Positions 54,876-63,668 of a stretch of 64,000 nucleotides of DNA are shown piece after piece. This DNA comes from Acrocarpospora phusangensis (lineage in GTDB: Bacteria > Actinomycetota > Actinomycetes > Streptosporangiales > Streptosporangiaceae): positions 1-64,000 of the forward strand of contig NZ_BOOA01000048.1 of NCBI RefSeq assembly GCF_016862995.1, written 5' to 3'. Within the stretch, counting starts at the first letter, position 1. Each line of letters begins with the position of its first letter. The notes beneath the pieces are model-generated. The model ran no database searches. It was not told the origin of the DNA and was given only the letters and a program-made list of their open reading frames with translations. The position numbers and the translations under genes were made by a program.

Positions 54876-54939
54876 GTCACACCTCCTGGTGTTCGGGGTA
54901 CGTTGACCTTTCGGTGGTGATCAATCCCGGGAGGACCTG

Positions 54940-55173
54940 ATGGTGCAGGCCTACATCCTTATTCAGACCGAGGTCGGCAAGGCCGCCGCTGTGGCGGACG
55001 CGATCGCCAAGATCCCCGGTGTCACGCAAGCCGAAGACGTCACCGGTCCGTACGACGTGATCGTCCGGGCGGAGGCGCGCAACGTGGACGAGCTGGGCAA
55101 GCTCGTGGTGGCGCAGATCCAGGCCGTACGGGGCATCACCCGTACTCTGACGTGCCCGATCGTCCATATTTGA
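54940..55173 (+). CDS. Stand-alone Lrp/AsnC ligand-binding (RAM) domain
   Basis: 77 residues: MVQAYILIQTEVGKAAAVAD, then AEDVTGPYDVIVRAEARNVD, IQAVRGITRTLTC. This is the effector and oligomerisation domain of Lrp/AsnC regulators without the DNA-binding half. Such proteins may bind amino acids or join full-length Lrp proteins. The gene lies between thiL and a DUF3515 lipoprotein gene, as in other actinobacteria. GGGAGGACC precedes the ATG. Confidence 0.9.
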   Translation: MVQAYILIQTEVGKAAAVADAIAKIPGVTQAEDVTGPYDVIVRAEARNVDELGKLVVAQIQAVRGITRTLTCPIVHI

Positions 55174-55181
55174 GATTATTG

Positions 55182-55601
55182 ATGAAGTCACTGATCGCCC
55201 TGCTCGTCCTGGCGGTGGCCGCGTGTTCCAGTGCCGTACGCGTGGAGCCGCCGAGTCCGCAGGGTCCGGCGGCGGCGGCGTGCAAGCAGCTGGGCGCGGC
55301 GTTGCCCCGGGAGCTGGACGGGGAGCACCGGGTGGCGACCGAGCCGCCCTCGCCGTACGTGGCGGTGTGGGGAGCCGGGCAGATCACCGTGCGCTGCGGG
55401 GTGGACCGTCCGGCGGCGATGGCCCCCACCGACACCGTGAACGACATCAACGGGGTGGCCTGGTTCACCGAGCCGAACAACCCCACCCTGTTCACCGCGG
55501 TCAACCGGGAGGCGTACGTCCAGGTGACGATCTCGGTGATCCATCAGCCGGGTGACATCCTGGTCAGCCTCGCCGATCCCATCAAGGCGACAATCCCCTA
55601 G
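55182..55601 (+). CDS. DUF3515 lipoprotein
   Basis: 139 residues. Lipoprotein signal MKSLIALLVLAVAACSS with the lipidation cysteine at 15. The mature part has CKQLGAALPRELDG and VRCGVDRPAAM cysteines and NDINGVAWFTE, the marks of DUF3515. Function unknown; it is regularly encoded beside ddl and thiL. Starts 9 bases after the RAM-domain gene. Confidence 0.88.
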   Translation: MKSLIALLVLAVAACSSAVRVEPPSPQGPAAAACKQLGAALPRELDGEHRVATEPPSPYVAVWGAGQITVRCGVDRPAAMAPTDTVNDINGVAWFTEPNNPTLFTAVNREAYVQVTISVIHQPGDILVSLADPIKATIP

Positions 55602-55672
55602 TCCTACATTTCGCGCGGGCATGGCCGCCCTCGCCACACGATTACCCATAGGTCAAGCGCGAAATATAGGAC
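55601..55672. terminator. Inverted repeat joining the ends of the DUF3515 gene and ddl
   Basis: 16-base arms, GTCCTACATTTCGCGC (55601-55616) and GCGCGAAATATAGGAC (55657-55672), with one mismatch and a 40-base centre. The ends of both arms fall on the stop codons of the two convergent genes. A bidirectional terminator is likely, although the loop is long. Confidence 0.6.
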
Positions 55673-56763
55673 TAACGCAGTCCCACCGGCCGGTGCAGGG
55701 CCAGCTGGATCAGGCGGTCCACCAGCTGCCCGTACGACAGTCCGGTCGCCGCCCACAGCTGGGGCGCCACCGACAGCGACGTGAACCCGGGCATCGTGTT
55801 GATCTCGTTGAGGATGAGCTCCCCCGCGGGCGTGTAGAAGAAGTCCACCCGGGACAGCCCCTCGCAGCCCAGCGCCTCGAACGCGCGGATCGCCATCGAC
55901 TGGATCTCCGCCGTGACCTCGGCGGGCAGCTCCGCGGGAACCTCCAGCGCCATCTGGTCGGCGTAGTACTTGGCCTCGAAGTCGAAGAACTCCTGGCCGC
56001 CCTTGACCACCACCTCGCCCGGCAGGCTGGCCTCGGGACCGGCGTCGCCGAGCGACTCCAGCACCGCGCACTCGATCTCCCGGCCCGGGATGGCCGCCTC
56101 CACCAGCACCTTCGGGTCGTGCGCGCGGGCGGCCTCGATGGCCGCCTCCAGCTCGTCCGGGGTGCTCGCCTTCGAGATGCCCTGCGAGGACCCGGCCCGC
56201 GCCGGCTTCACGAACACCGGCCAGCCGAGATCCTCGATCTCCTTCAGCACCTGGGCCCGGTCACCGCGCCAGTGCCGGTCCTGCACCACCACGTACGGCC
56301 CGACCGGCAGCCCGGCCGCCTTCAGCAGCTGCTTCATGAACGCCTTGTCCATGCCGACCGCGCTGGCCAGCACCCCGGACCCGACATACCGCACGCCCGC
56401 CATCTCCAGCAGTCCCTGGAGTGTGCCGTCCTCCCCGAAAGGCCCGTGCAGCACCGGGAACACCACGTCCACGTCCCCCAGCGACCGCGGGATCTGCCCG
56501 GGTTCCATCGCCACCATGCCGGACGAGGACGGCAGCGCCAGCTCCGCCCCCGAGGTGTCCACCTCGGGCAGCTTGCTGCCCTCGATGGCGTAACTCTGCC
56601 CGGGCGCGGCCAGCACCCAGCGCCCGTCCGGGGCGATCCCGATCGGCACAACCTCGTACGCGTCCCGGTCGATCACCTCCAGCACGCTGCCAGCCCCCAT
56701 CAGGGACACCGCGTGCTCGGAGTTGCGCCCACCGAATACCACCGCTACGCGAATCTTGCTCAT
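55672..56763 (-). CDS. ddl: D-alanine--D-alanine ligase
   Basis: 363 residues. VAVVFGGRNSEHAVSLMGA at the start, VFPVLHGPFGEDGTLQG, the ATP-grasp motifs VFVKPARAGSSQGI and EAAIPGREIECAVL, and ILNEINTMPGFT near the C-terminus. Joins two D-alanines for peptidoglycan precursors; a lactate-type specificity residue was not evident. Confidence 0.95.
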   Translation of the reverse strand: MSKIRVAVVFGGRNSEHAVSLMGAGSVLEVIDRDAYEVVPIGIAPDGRWVLAAPGQSYAIEGSKLPEVDTSGAELALPSSSGMVAMEPGQIPRSLGDVDVVFPVLHGPFGEDGTLQGLLEMAGVRYVGSGVLASAVGMDKAFMKQLLKAAGLPVGPYVVVQDRHWRGDRAQVLKEIEDLGWPVFVKPARAGSSQGISKASTPDELEAAIEAARAHDPKVLVEAAIPGREIECAVLESLGDAGPEASLPGEVVVKGGQEFFDFEAKYYADQMALEVPAELPAEVTAEIQSMAIRAFEALGCEGLSRVDFFYTPAGELILNEINTMPGFTSLSVAPQLWAATGLSYGQLVDRLIQLALHRPVGLR

Positions 56764-56803
56764 GACGCCCGAATCTACCCTGTGTGGTGGTCAAAATGCC
56801 TTG

Positions 56804-58039
56804 TCAACCACGCGTGGGCGACACAGACCGAAGCGCGTCGAGTGCCTGGGTGGTGTCCGCTATCAGGTCTTCCGCGTCCTCCAGCCCGATAGAGAACCGT
56901 ACGGCTCCCGCGTCCACGCCCGGAATCGCCTCCTCCGCGCGGGTCACCGAGGCCACGTGGGCGACCTTGGTGTGGGTGCCGCCCATGGAGGTGGCGATCC
57001 TGGCGAGCCGGAGGGCGTCGGCGAGCGCGGCCCCGGCCTCGAATCCGCCGCGCGGCGTCACCGTGACCATGGCCCCGAACCGGGTGCCCTCGGGCCCGGA
57101 GTCGAACAGCAGCCGGGCCAGCTGGTGGCCGGGATGGCTGGGCAGGCCGGGGTAGTCGACGCGGCGCACCGCGGGGTGTTTGGCGATCGCGGCCGCGAAC
57201 ACCAGGGCGGTCGAGCACATCCGGCGGACCCGCAGCGGGAGCGTCTCCAGGCCGCGCCTGAGCAGGAACGCCTCGTCGGGTGAGAGCGAGGCGCCGGTGT
57301 CGATGCGCACCTCGCGGATCTGGCCGATCAGGTCGGGCCGGCCGACCACGACGCCGCCGGTGCAGTCGTCGTGACCGCCGATGTACTTGGTGGCCGAGTG
57401 CACGACCAGGTCGGCGCCGTGCTCCAGCGGGCGGCAGACGACCGGGGTGGCGAAGGTGGAGTCGACCACCAGCAGGGCGCCGGCCTCCCGGGCGATCCGG
57501 TAGAGGCCGCGGATGTCGGCCACGGCCATGGTCGGGTTGGCCAGCGTCTCCGCGTACACGACCTTGGTGTTGGCGCGTACGGCGGAGCGCACCCGCCGCA
57601 CGTCGGAGTAGTCGACGAAGTCGACGGTGACCCCGAACCTGCTGAGCACGTTGACCAGCAGCGAGTACGTCGGCCCGTGGATCGGCGCGGGCGCGACCAC
57701 GTGCGTGCCCGCGCGCAGGAAGGTCATCAGCACCGCGTTGATGGCCGCCATGCCGGAGGAGAACGCCTGCCCGGCCACGTCCTCAGGCGCGGCGGCCCCC
57801 TCCAGCGAGGCGACGCCGTCGGCGAAGGCCGCCACCGTCGGGTTGTCGATCCGGCTGTAGGCGAAGCCGGGGATGTGCTCGGCCAGCACGTCGGCCTGCT
57901 CGGAGGTGCTGTCGAAGGTCCACGCCGCCGAACGCCAGACCGGCGGCCCGACGGGGACCTGCCGGGGGGTGGCCGGGGCGGGCAGGTGGACCGCCCTGGA
58001 GTTCTCTCCGAGTCGTCTCCGGCTGCGCTTCACGCTCAC
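56804..58039 (-). CDS. PLP-dependent trans-sulfuration enzyme (cystathionine gamma-synthase/lyase type)
   Basis: 411 residues. The PLP lysine lies in [12 protein letters not shown], preceded by [10 protein letters not shown] and the start of the Cys/Met metabolism fold ([24 protein letters not shown]). Usual family members make cystathionine or split it, or release methanethiol. The HDDCTGG in place of the usual HSDVVGG is unusual and may change specificity. It lies between ddl and gpsA. Confidence 0.88.
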   Translation of the reverse strand: MSVKRSRRRLGENSRAVHLPAPATPRQVPVGPPVWRSAAWTFDSTSEQADVLAEHIPGFAYSRIDNPTVAAFADGVASLEGAAAPEDVAGQAFSSGMAAINAVLMTFLRAGTHVVAPAPIHGPTYSLLVNVLSRFGVTVDFVDYSDVRRVRSAVRANTKVVYAETLANPTMAVADIRGLYRIAREAGALLVVDSTFATPVVCRPLEHGADLVVHSATKYIGGHDDCTGGVVVGRPDLIGQIREVRIDTGASLSPDEAFLLRRGLETLPLRVRRMCSTALVFAAAIAKHPAVRRVDYPGLPSHPGHQLARLLFDSGPEGTRFGAMVTVTPRGGFEAGAALADALRLARIATSMGGTHTKVAHVASVTRAEEAIPGVDAGAVRFSIGLEDAEDLIADTTQALDALRSVSPTRG

Positions 58040-58058
58040 CAGCTTCTTTTATCAGGAT

Positions 58059-59066
58059 TTACACGCCATATCGTTCAGGCTTGGGCGTACGTGACATCAG
58101 GAGCACAGCGGCCTCGGCCGGGGTCATGCCGTCGTGCACGACCCCCACCACGACCTCGGTGATGGGCATCTCCACGTCGTGCTTGGTGGCCAGGTCCAGC
58201 ACCGACTCGCAGGACTTCACGCCCTCGGCCGTCTGCTTGGTGGCGGCCACCACCTCGGCCATGGTCATGCCGCGCCCGAGGTTCTCGCCGAACGTGCGGT
58301 TGCGGGACAGCGGCGAGGTGCAGGTCGCGATCAGGTCGCCCATCCCGGCCAGCCCGGCGAAGGTGTGCGGGTCCGCGCCCAGCGCCGCGCCCAGCCGGGA
58401 GATCTCCGCCAGCCCGCGCGTCATCAGCGTGGCCCGCAGGTTGTCGCCGAGCCCCATCCCGACCGCCACGCCGACCGCCAGCGCGATCACGTTCTTGACC
58501 GCGCCGCCGAGCTCCACGCCCACCACGTCCGGATTGGTGTACGTCCGGAACCACGGCAGGTGGCACGCCTCCTGGAACCGCTCGGCCACCAGCTGGTCCG
58601 GGCAGGCCACCACCGCGGCGGCCGGCTGACGCTGGGCCAGCTCGCCCACCAGGTTCGGCCCCGACACCACGGCCACCCGGCCGGGCGGCACCTCGGCCAC
58701 CTCGGTGATGACCTCGCTCATCCGCTTGGTCGTGCCGAGCTCGATCCCCTTCATCAGGCTGACCAGGACCGCTCCAGGCGGCAGGTACGGCCGCCACGCG
58801 GCCAGGTTCTCGCGCAGCGTCTGGGCCGGCACGGCCAGCACCACGAAGTCGGCCCCGGCCATCGCCTCCGCCGGGTCGGTGGTCGCCCGCAGCGTCTCAG
58901 GAAGCTGGAGTCCGGGCAGGTAGTCGGGGTTCTCATGGTCGCGGTCGATGGCGTGCACGATCTCGGCGCGCCGCCCCCACAGCGTCGTCCGGGTGCCCGC
59001 CTCGGCGAGGATCATCCCGAATGTCGTCCCCCACGAGCCGGTTCCGAGCACGGCAGCCTTGGTCAT
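58059..59066 (-). CDS. gpsA: NAD(P)-dependent glycerol-3-phosphate dehydrogenase
   Basis: 335 residues. Rossmann motif VLGTGSWGTTFGM, DFVVLAVPAQTLRENL, VSGPNLVGELAQRQPAA and the catalytic lysine in LGGAVKNVIALAVG, with AGMGDLIATCTS. Supplies sn-glycerol 3-phosphate for phospholipids. Its start lies 20 bases after plsC ends, and the pair forms a phospholipid operon. Confidence 0.96.
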   Translation of the reverse strand: MTKAAVLGTGSWGTTFGMILAEAGTRTTLWGRRAEIVHAIDRDHENPDYLPGLQLPETLRATTDPAEAMAGADFVVLAVPAQTLRENLAAWRPYLPPGAVLVSLMKGIELGTTKRMSEVITEVAEVPPGRVAVVSGPNLVGELAQRQPAAAVVACPDQLVAERFQEACHLPWFRTYTNPDVVGVELGGAVKNVIALAVGVAVGMGLGDNLRATLMTRGLAEISRLGAALGADPHTFAGLAGMGDLIATCTSPLSRNRTFGENLGRGMTMAEVVAATKQTAEGVKSCESVLDLATKHDVEMPITEVVVGVVHDGMTPAEAAVLLMSRTPKPERYGV

Positions 59067-59086
59067 TCCCTCACCGTACGCCGAAG

Positions 59087-59785
59087 TCAGCCGTTAGCGC
59101 GGACGTCGGGGGCCTTCTCGCCGCGCAGCTCCGCCAGCTGCGCGGTGATGGCCGCCATGATGTCGGCGGTCGCCTCCCGCAGCGCCTCGGGGCCGACCCC
59201 CTGGTGCCGGGACAGGTCCACCGGGGGCCCGGCCAGCACCCGGAAGGTCTTGCGGGGGAACAGCCTGATCTTCGTCTGGCCGTACGGCAGCAGCTCCTGG
59301 GCGCCCCAGTGGGCGATCGGGATGACCTGGGCGCCCGTGGTCAGCGCCAGCCGGGCGACGCCTGTCTTGCCCGTCATCGGCCACAGGTCCGGATCGCGGG
59401 TGATCGTGCCCTCCGGGTAGAAGAGCACGCAGCCGCCGTCGCGCAGCCGCTGCTCGGCGACGGCCAGTGACTCGGTGGCCGACGCGCTGCCGCGCTCCAC
59501 CGGGATGGCCAGCAGGGCGCGCACCAGGTAGCCGAGCACGGGCACCCGGAACAGGCCCGCCTTGGCCAGGATGACCGGCCAGCGGCCGTTCACGTGCAGG
59601 TAGTGCGAGAGCAGCACGGGATCGGTCCAGGACAGGTGGTTGGCCGCCACGATCACCCCGCCCCGCCTGGGAATCAGGTCTCCCCGCCGCCAGTCCCGCT
59701 TGACGAGCAGCAGGGAGAGCGGCTTGACGATCACGATGGCGACCCCTTCCCAGAATCGGGTGGGTCGCCCGGCGCGGCGGCTCAT
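59087..59785 (-). CDS. plsC: 1-acyl-sn-glycerol-3-phosphate acyltransferase
   Basis: 232 residues from the ATG at 59785. The acyltransferase motif NHLSWTD (HX4D) and FYPEGTITRD are present, with a hydrophobic N-terminus (GVAIVIVKPLSLLLV). It makes phosphatidic acid on the inner face of the membrane. The same frame is open far upstream, but that part is antisense to cofC and the MFS gene. Confidence 0.93.
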   Translation of the reverse strand: MSRRAGRPTRFWEGVAIVIVKPLSLLLVKRDWRRGDLIPRRGGVIVAANHLSWTDPVLLSHYLHVNGRWPVILAKAGLFRVPVLGYLVRALLAIPVERGSASATESLAVAEQRLRDGGCVLFYPEGTITRDPDLWPMTGKTGVARLALTTGAQVIPIAHWGAQELLPYGQTKIRLFPRKTFRVLAGPPVDLSRHQGVGPEALREATADIMAAITAQLAELRGEKAPDVRANG

Positions 59786-59878
59786 CGTTTGTATCCTCAC
59801 CTGTCCCCGAACAGCACGGTCTGTGCGGGTCAGTCTCCCGGTTACGTCAAGCCGATGTCGAGGCGGGATGCTTGGGTA

Positions 59879-60514
59879 ATGCACCGAGCACGCTGGTCGA
59901 TGATCATCCCGGTGAAGACCCTCCTCAGGGCCAAGACCCGGCTCGCGGGCGCGGCGGGCGCCCACCGCGAGGACCTCGCCGTGGCCGTCGCCGCCGACAC
60001 CGCCTCGGCCGCCCTGGCCTGCCCCCTGGTCGCCCGGGTGATCGTGGTCACCGCCGACCCCATCCCCGCGGCCCGCCTGGCCGACCTGGGCGCCGTCGTG
60101 GTCGCCGACCCGGACAGGGGCCTCAACACCGCACTCCGCGCCGGCTTCGCCGAGGCCGTACGGCTCTCGCCCGGCGATCCCGTGGCCGCGCTCCAGGCCG
60201 ACCTGCCCGCCCTCCGCCCCGCCGAACTGGCCCGCGCCCTGACGGCGGCCGGCGAGTTCGACGAATCCTTCGTCCCCGACGCCCCCGGCACCGGCACCAC
60301 CCTGTACGCCACCCTCGCCGGCATCCCGTTCACCCCCCGCTTCGGCGGCGAGTCCCGCGCCCGCCACCTCGCCGGCGGCGCGAAGGAACTGGCCCTGGAC
60401 GACATCCCGACCGTCCGCCGCGACGTGGACACGGTCGAGGACCTGCGTACGGCGACGGCGCTGGGCCTGGGCCCGCACACCGCCGCCGTGGCCGCCAAGT
60501 TCCTGGGTTCCTAG
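59879..60514 (+). CDS. cofC: 2-phospho-L-lactate (phosphoenolpyruvate) guanylyltransferase
   Basis: 211 residues: WSMIIPVKTLLRAKTRLAG at the start, VADPDRGLNTALRAGF in the middle, QADLPALRPAEL, and FGGESRARHLAGGAKEL near the C-terminus. A coenzyme F420 step. F420 is common in actinobacteria. Divergent from plsC. The stop overlaps the MFS stop by 4 bases. Confidence 0.93.
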   Translation: MHRARWSMIIPVKTLLRAKTRLAGAAGAHREDLAVAVAADTASAALACPLVARVIVVTADPIPAARLADLGAVVVADPDRGLNTALRAGFAEAVRLSPGDPVAALQADLPALRPAELARALTAAGEFDESFVPDAPGTGTTLYATLAGIPFTPRFGGESRARHLAGGAKELALDDIPTVRRDVDTVEDLRTATALGLGPHTAAVAAKFLGS

Positions 60515-61950
60515 TGACCGGCTGACTCCTCGCGGGCCTTCTCCGGCAGCAGGAACGAGACCGCGAAGGTCAGCGCCAGCATGCCGGCGACCACCCAGAG
60601 CGTGACCTCCATCGCGTTCTCGAAGCTCGGCCCGGTGGGCACGTCCCCGAGCAGGTCGAAGAAGACCGTGCCGAGCAGGGCGACCCCGAACGCGTTGCCG
60701 AGCTGCTGGATCGCGGTGAGCGTGCCGGAGGCGGAGCCGGTCTCCTCGGGCTCGACCCCGGCCAGGACCAGGTCGAAGAAGGGCGCCATGAGCAGGCCCA
60801 TGCCGAGACCGGTCACCACCAGGGCGGGCGTGAGCTGCCAGGGCGTGACGTGGAGCCCGGCGATCTGCAGCGTGGCCCAGACGCCGACCACCCCCAGGAT
60901 CATGATCGTCGTGCCGAGCTGGAAGCAGCGGCGGCCGAACTTGAGCAGCGGCTGCGCCAGGCCGAACCCGGCGATCATGCCGAGCGACCAGGGCACCCCC
61001 GCGAGCCCGGCCTTGAGCGGCGAGTAGCCCAGCCCGATCTGCGTGTACAGGTTGAAGACCAGCATGAAGCCCGCCATGCCGGCGAAGAACACCATCCCGG
61101 TGACCAGGCCGCCGTTGAAGGCCCGCTTCCGGAACAGGCTGGGCTCGATCAGCGGGTCCCGGCCCCACCGGCGCCGGCGGGCCTGGTACACGCCGAACAG
61201 CCCGAACACCGCCACCGACGCGGCGATCATGACGAACGCCCAGGCGGGCCAGTCCTTCTCGCGGCCCTGCACCAGCGGGTACACGATCAGCACCCCGGCC
61301 ACCGAGGCCAGCGCCACGCCGAGCAGGTCCAGCCGGAGCGGGTGCGGCGAGCGCGACTCGGGCAGGAAGCGCAGGCCGGCCGCGAAGGCCAGCAGGCCGA
61401 CCGGCAGGTTGATCAGGAAGATCATGCGCCAGCCCGTGCCGAACAGGTCGGCGTCGATCAGCCAGCCGGCCAGGATCGGCCCGCCCACCGAGGCCAGGCC
61501 CATGACCGGCCCGAACATGCCGAACGCGGTGGCCATCTCCTTCGGCGGGAACATCTCCTTGATCATGCCGAGGCCCTGCGGGATCATGACGGCCGCGAAC
61601 AGCCCCTGGAGCACTCGCGACCCGACCAACATCTCCGGCGACTGGGACAGGCCGCACAGCAGCGACCCGAGCGTGAAGCCCGCCGCCCCGATCAGGAACA
61701 TCCGGCGCCGTCCGAAGATGTCGCCGAGCCGCCCGCCGGTGAGCAGACCGGTCGCCATGGCCAGCATGTAGGCCGCGCCGAGCCACTGCAGCACGGTCTC
61801 CGAGCCGCCCAGGTCGGCCCGGACGTGCGGACCGGCGATGTTGGTGACCATGGCGTCGATCAGGTCCATGATCTCCGCGCCGAGGATGACGAACAGCGCC
61901 GGCCAGCGCCATCGATAGCCGACGGCCTCGTCGGCGGCAGTCGTGGTCAT
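60511..61950 (-). CDS. MFS transporter, DHA2 (EmrB/QacA) type
   Basis: 479 residues with about 14 hydrophobic spans. Motif A GGRLGDIFGRRRMFLIGA follows span 2, and VLQGLFAAVMIPQGLGMI is the antiporter motif of drug exporters. It is divergent from a TetR gene with three similar palindromes between them, so probably an inducible drug efflux pump. Confidence 0.93.
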   Translation of the reverse strand: MTTTAADEAVGYRWRWPALFVILGAEIMDLIDAMVTNIAGPHVRADLGGSETVLQWLGAAYMLAMATGLLTGGRLGDIFGRRRMFLIGAAGFTLGSLLCGLSQSPEMLVGSRVLQGLFAAVMIPQGLGMIKEMFPPKEMATAFGMFGPVMGLASVGGPILAGWLIDADLFGTGWRMIFLINLPVGLLAFAAGLRFLPESRSPHPLRLDLLGVALASVAGVLIVYPLVQGREKDWPAWAFVMIAASVAVFGLFGVYQARRRRWGRDPLIEPSLFRKRAFNGGLVTGMVFFAGMAGFMLVFNLYTQIGLGYSPLKAGLAGVPWSLGMIAGFGLAQPLLKFGRRCFQLGTTIMILGVVGVWATLQIAGLHVTPWQLTPALVVTGLGMGLLMAPFFDLVLAGVEPEETGSASGTLTAIQQLGNAFGVALLGTVFFDLLGDVPTGPSFENAMEVTLWVVAGMLALTFAVSFLLPEKAREESAGH

Positions 61951-61968
61951 GGGGGGACCTCCAGAGGA

Positions 61969-62019
61969 GAACAGTGTTCAGATTCTAATGAACACCGTTC
62001 TAGCATGAACACTGTTCAT
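61969..62019. promoter_or_regulatory. TetR operators between the MFS gene and its regulator
   Basis: GAACA-G-TGTTC (61969-61979), a degenerate TGAACACCGTTC (61989-62000) and ATGAACA-C-TGTTCAT (62005-62019) share one motif. The last is a perfect 15-base palindrome. They cover the divergent promoter area and are the probable binding sites of the adjacent TetR repressor. Confidence 0.8.
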
Positions 62020-62082
62020 CGGACAAGAGTCGTGTTCGCCTTCACGATCGTCGTTCACTACAGTGCGGGAAGAGGTGATGAG

Positions 62083-62802
62083 ATGAGCGAGACCGACCTG
62101 CCGGCCCCGCCCTGGGACCGCCACCGCCGCCGGCCCGCCCCCGCGAGGGTGCCGCTGACCAGGGAGCGGATCGTCGACGCGGCCTACGCCGTACTCGACA
62201 GGGAGGGCTACGACCGGTTCAGCATGCGGCAGGTCGCGCTGGAGCTGGGCGTCGCCGTGTCGGCGCTCTACGTGCACGTCGCCAACAAGGACGAGCTGTT
62301 CGAGCTCATGTACAACCGCACGTTCGAGGGCTACGAGCTGCCCGACCCCGACCCGGAGAACTGGCAGGAGCAGGTCAAGGAGTTCGCCAGGCACGGCCGC
62401 GCCCGGCTGCGCCGCCACCGCGACCTGGCCCGCATCTCCATGGCCCACATCCCGTTCAGCCCCGAGCTCCTCCCGCACGTGGAACGCCTGATGGCCATCT
62501 TCCGCGCCAGCGGCATGCCCGACCCGGTGGCCGCCATGGCCGGCGACCTGCTGTCCACCTACATCGAGGGCTTCTGCCTGGAGGAGGGCATGTGGCTGGA
62601 ACGCTACCGCGACATGGACGAGGCGACCTGGGAGAGCAAACGCGCCGAGATCATGAACTACTTCGCCGACCTGCCGCCCGAGCGTTTCCCCAACATGGTC
62701 GCCATGGCGCCGTACATGGTGGACGAGTCCAACGACTACCGCTTCGAACTCGGCGTGGACATCCTCGTCCGCGGCCTGGCCTCCTACATTCCGGCCCGCT
62801 GA
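62083..62802 (+). CDS. TetR family transcriptional regulator
   Basis: 239 residues. The HTH is at about residues 40-65 (FSMRQVALELGVAVSALYVH), after a proline/arginine-rich start (PPWDRHRRRPAPARVPL). The C-terminal domain is of the TetR_C class of drug-responsive repressors. AGAGGTG lies just before the ATG. Divergent from the DHA2 efflux pump. Confidence 0.93.
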   Translation: MSETDLPAPPWDRHRRRPAPARVPLTRERIVDAAYAVLDREGYDRFSMRQVALELGVAVSALYVHVANKDELFELMYNRTFEGYELPDPDPENWQEQVKEFARHGRARLRRHRDLARISMAHIPFSPELLPHVERLMAIFRASGMPDPVAAMAGDLLSTYIEGFCLEEGMWLERYRDMDEATWESKRAEIMNYFADLPPERFPNMVAMAPYMVDESNDYRFELGVDILVRGLASYIPAR

Positions 62803-62817
62803 GGTTACGCTGATCAC

Positions 62818-63018
62818 GTGCAGGCCACGGTGAAGACCTACGACGAGACGAGCCGCTCCGGCTCGGTCTACCTCGACGACGGCACGGAGCTGCCGTTCGG
62901 CACGGCGGCCTTCGACGCGGGGCCGCTCCGCCTGCTGCGCTCCGGCCAGCGCGTCAACATCGTCATGACGGGCGACCGGATCACCTACATCACGCTGAGC
63001 ACGTTCCCGGTCCCGTGA
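62818..63018 (+). CDS. Small conserved protein, cold-shock-like fold
   Basis: 66 residues: VKTYDETSRSGSVYLDDGTE followed by LPFGTAAFDAGPLRLLRSGQ. The pattern of beta strands and the Gly-Ser-Val start resemble a cold-shock domain, but RNA-binding aromatic residues are few. GTG start, 15 bases after the TetR stop. No known function. Confidence 0.7.
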   Translation: MQATVKTYDETSRSGSVYLDDGTELPFGTAAFDAGPLRLLRSGQRVNIVMTGDRITYITLSTFPVP

Positions 63019-63022
63019 GATC

Positions 63023-63051
63023 AGAACGGCGCCCGGGTAGGGCGCCGTTCT
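63023..63051. terminator. Bidirectional terminator
   Basis: AGAACGGCGCCC (63023-63034) and GGGCGCCGTTCT (63040-63051) pair exactly on a 5-base loop, between the ends of the small plus-strand gene and of the convergent HU gene. Confidence 0.85.
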
Positions 63052-63057
63052 CGCAAG

Positions 63058-63357
63058 CTACTTCTTTTTGGCGTGCTTCTTGCCGCCGGCGTTGACCAGC
63101 TCCTTGAAGTCCGCCCCTGGGCGGAATTTGGGCGCCCAGCTCTCGGCGACCTTGATCGGCGCGCCGGTCGAAGGGTTCCGAGCCTGGCGGGCCGGCTTGT
63201 GCACCATCTCAAAGGCGCCGAAGCCGGTGATGGAAACCTTGTCGCCGCTCGCCACCGCGTGCTGGATGGCCTCAAGGACGGCGTTGACCGCCTCGGTGGC
63301 CGTCTTCTTGTCCCCGACGCGGTCAGCGATCGCGTCGACGAGTTCCTTCTTGTTCAT
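63058..63357 (-). CDS. HU-family DNA-binding protein
   Basis: 99 residues from the ATG at 63357 (MNKKELVDAIADRVGD), preceded by GGAGG. The arm motif GFGAFEMVHKPARQARNPST and a lysine-rich C-terminus (GKKHAKKK) are typical of HU; the long mycobacterial-style Lys/Ala tail is absent. A nucleoid protein. The usual name hupB or hupA cannot be settled from one sequence. Confidence 0.93.
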   Translation of the reverse strand: MNKKELVDAIADRVGDKKTATEAVNAVLEAIQHAVASGDKVSITGFGAFEMVHKPARQARNPSTGAPIKVAESWAPKFRPGADFKELVNAGGKKHAKKK

Positions 63358-63416
63358 CTGGTTCCTCCCCCTTACGCGCTCGAAAGTAAGGGAGGAACGC
63401 GCGCGACTCAATCACC

Positions 63417-63668
63417 TTACGTGATTTGGTCTTCACTCGGCGTGTCGAATTCGCCGTCCAGGTAGGCGATGAAGCCATCCAGCCGGGCAATTGCGTGGGG
63501 AATGTCCCACTTGGCGGTATTGCAGATGGCCAGCAGCCTGCGGGCGAGGCGAGCCCGCTCCTCGCGGGGCACGGGGAGCGTCCTGACGCGGCGATGCGTG
63601 TCCCGCAGTCGCCGCGCCAGCTCGTCTTCTGGTCCGCCCAGTGGGGTCAGACGGTCGTCGGCAGCCAT
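63417..63668 (-). CDS. Hypothetical protein (83 residues)
   Basis: A charged, helical protein (LARRLRDTHRRVRTLPVPRE, CNTAKWDIPHAIARLDGFIA) ending in DTPSEDQIT. It starts inside the 3' end of leuD (22-base overlap), so it is translationally coupled to it. Other actinobacteria seem to have a similar gene here; no function is known. Confidence 0.7.
   Translation of the reverse strand: MAADDRLTPLGGPEDELARRLRDTHRRVRTLPVPREERARLARRLLAICNTAKWDIPHAIARLDGFIAYLDGEFDTPSEDQIT

Noticed and set aside
59786-61912. Extension of the plsC frame through cofC and the MFS gene
   Set aside because: It covers the reverse complement of cofC and a shifted frame of the MFS gene; PlsC homologues begin where MSRRAGRPTRFWEG does.
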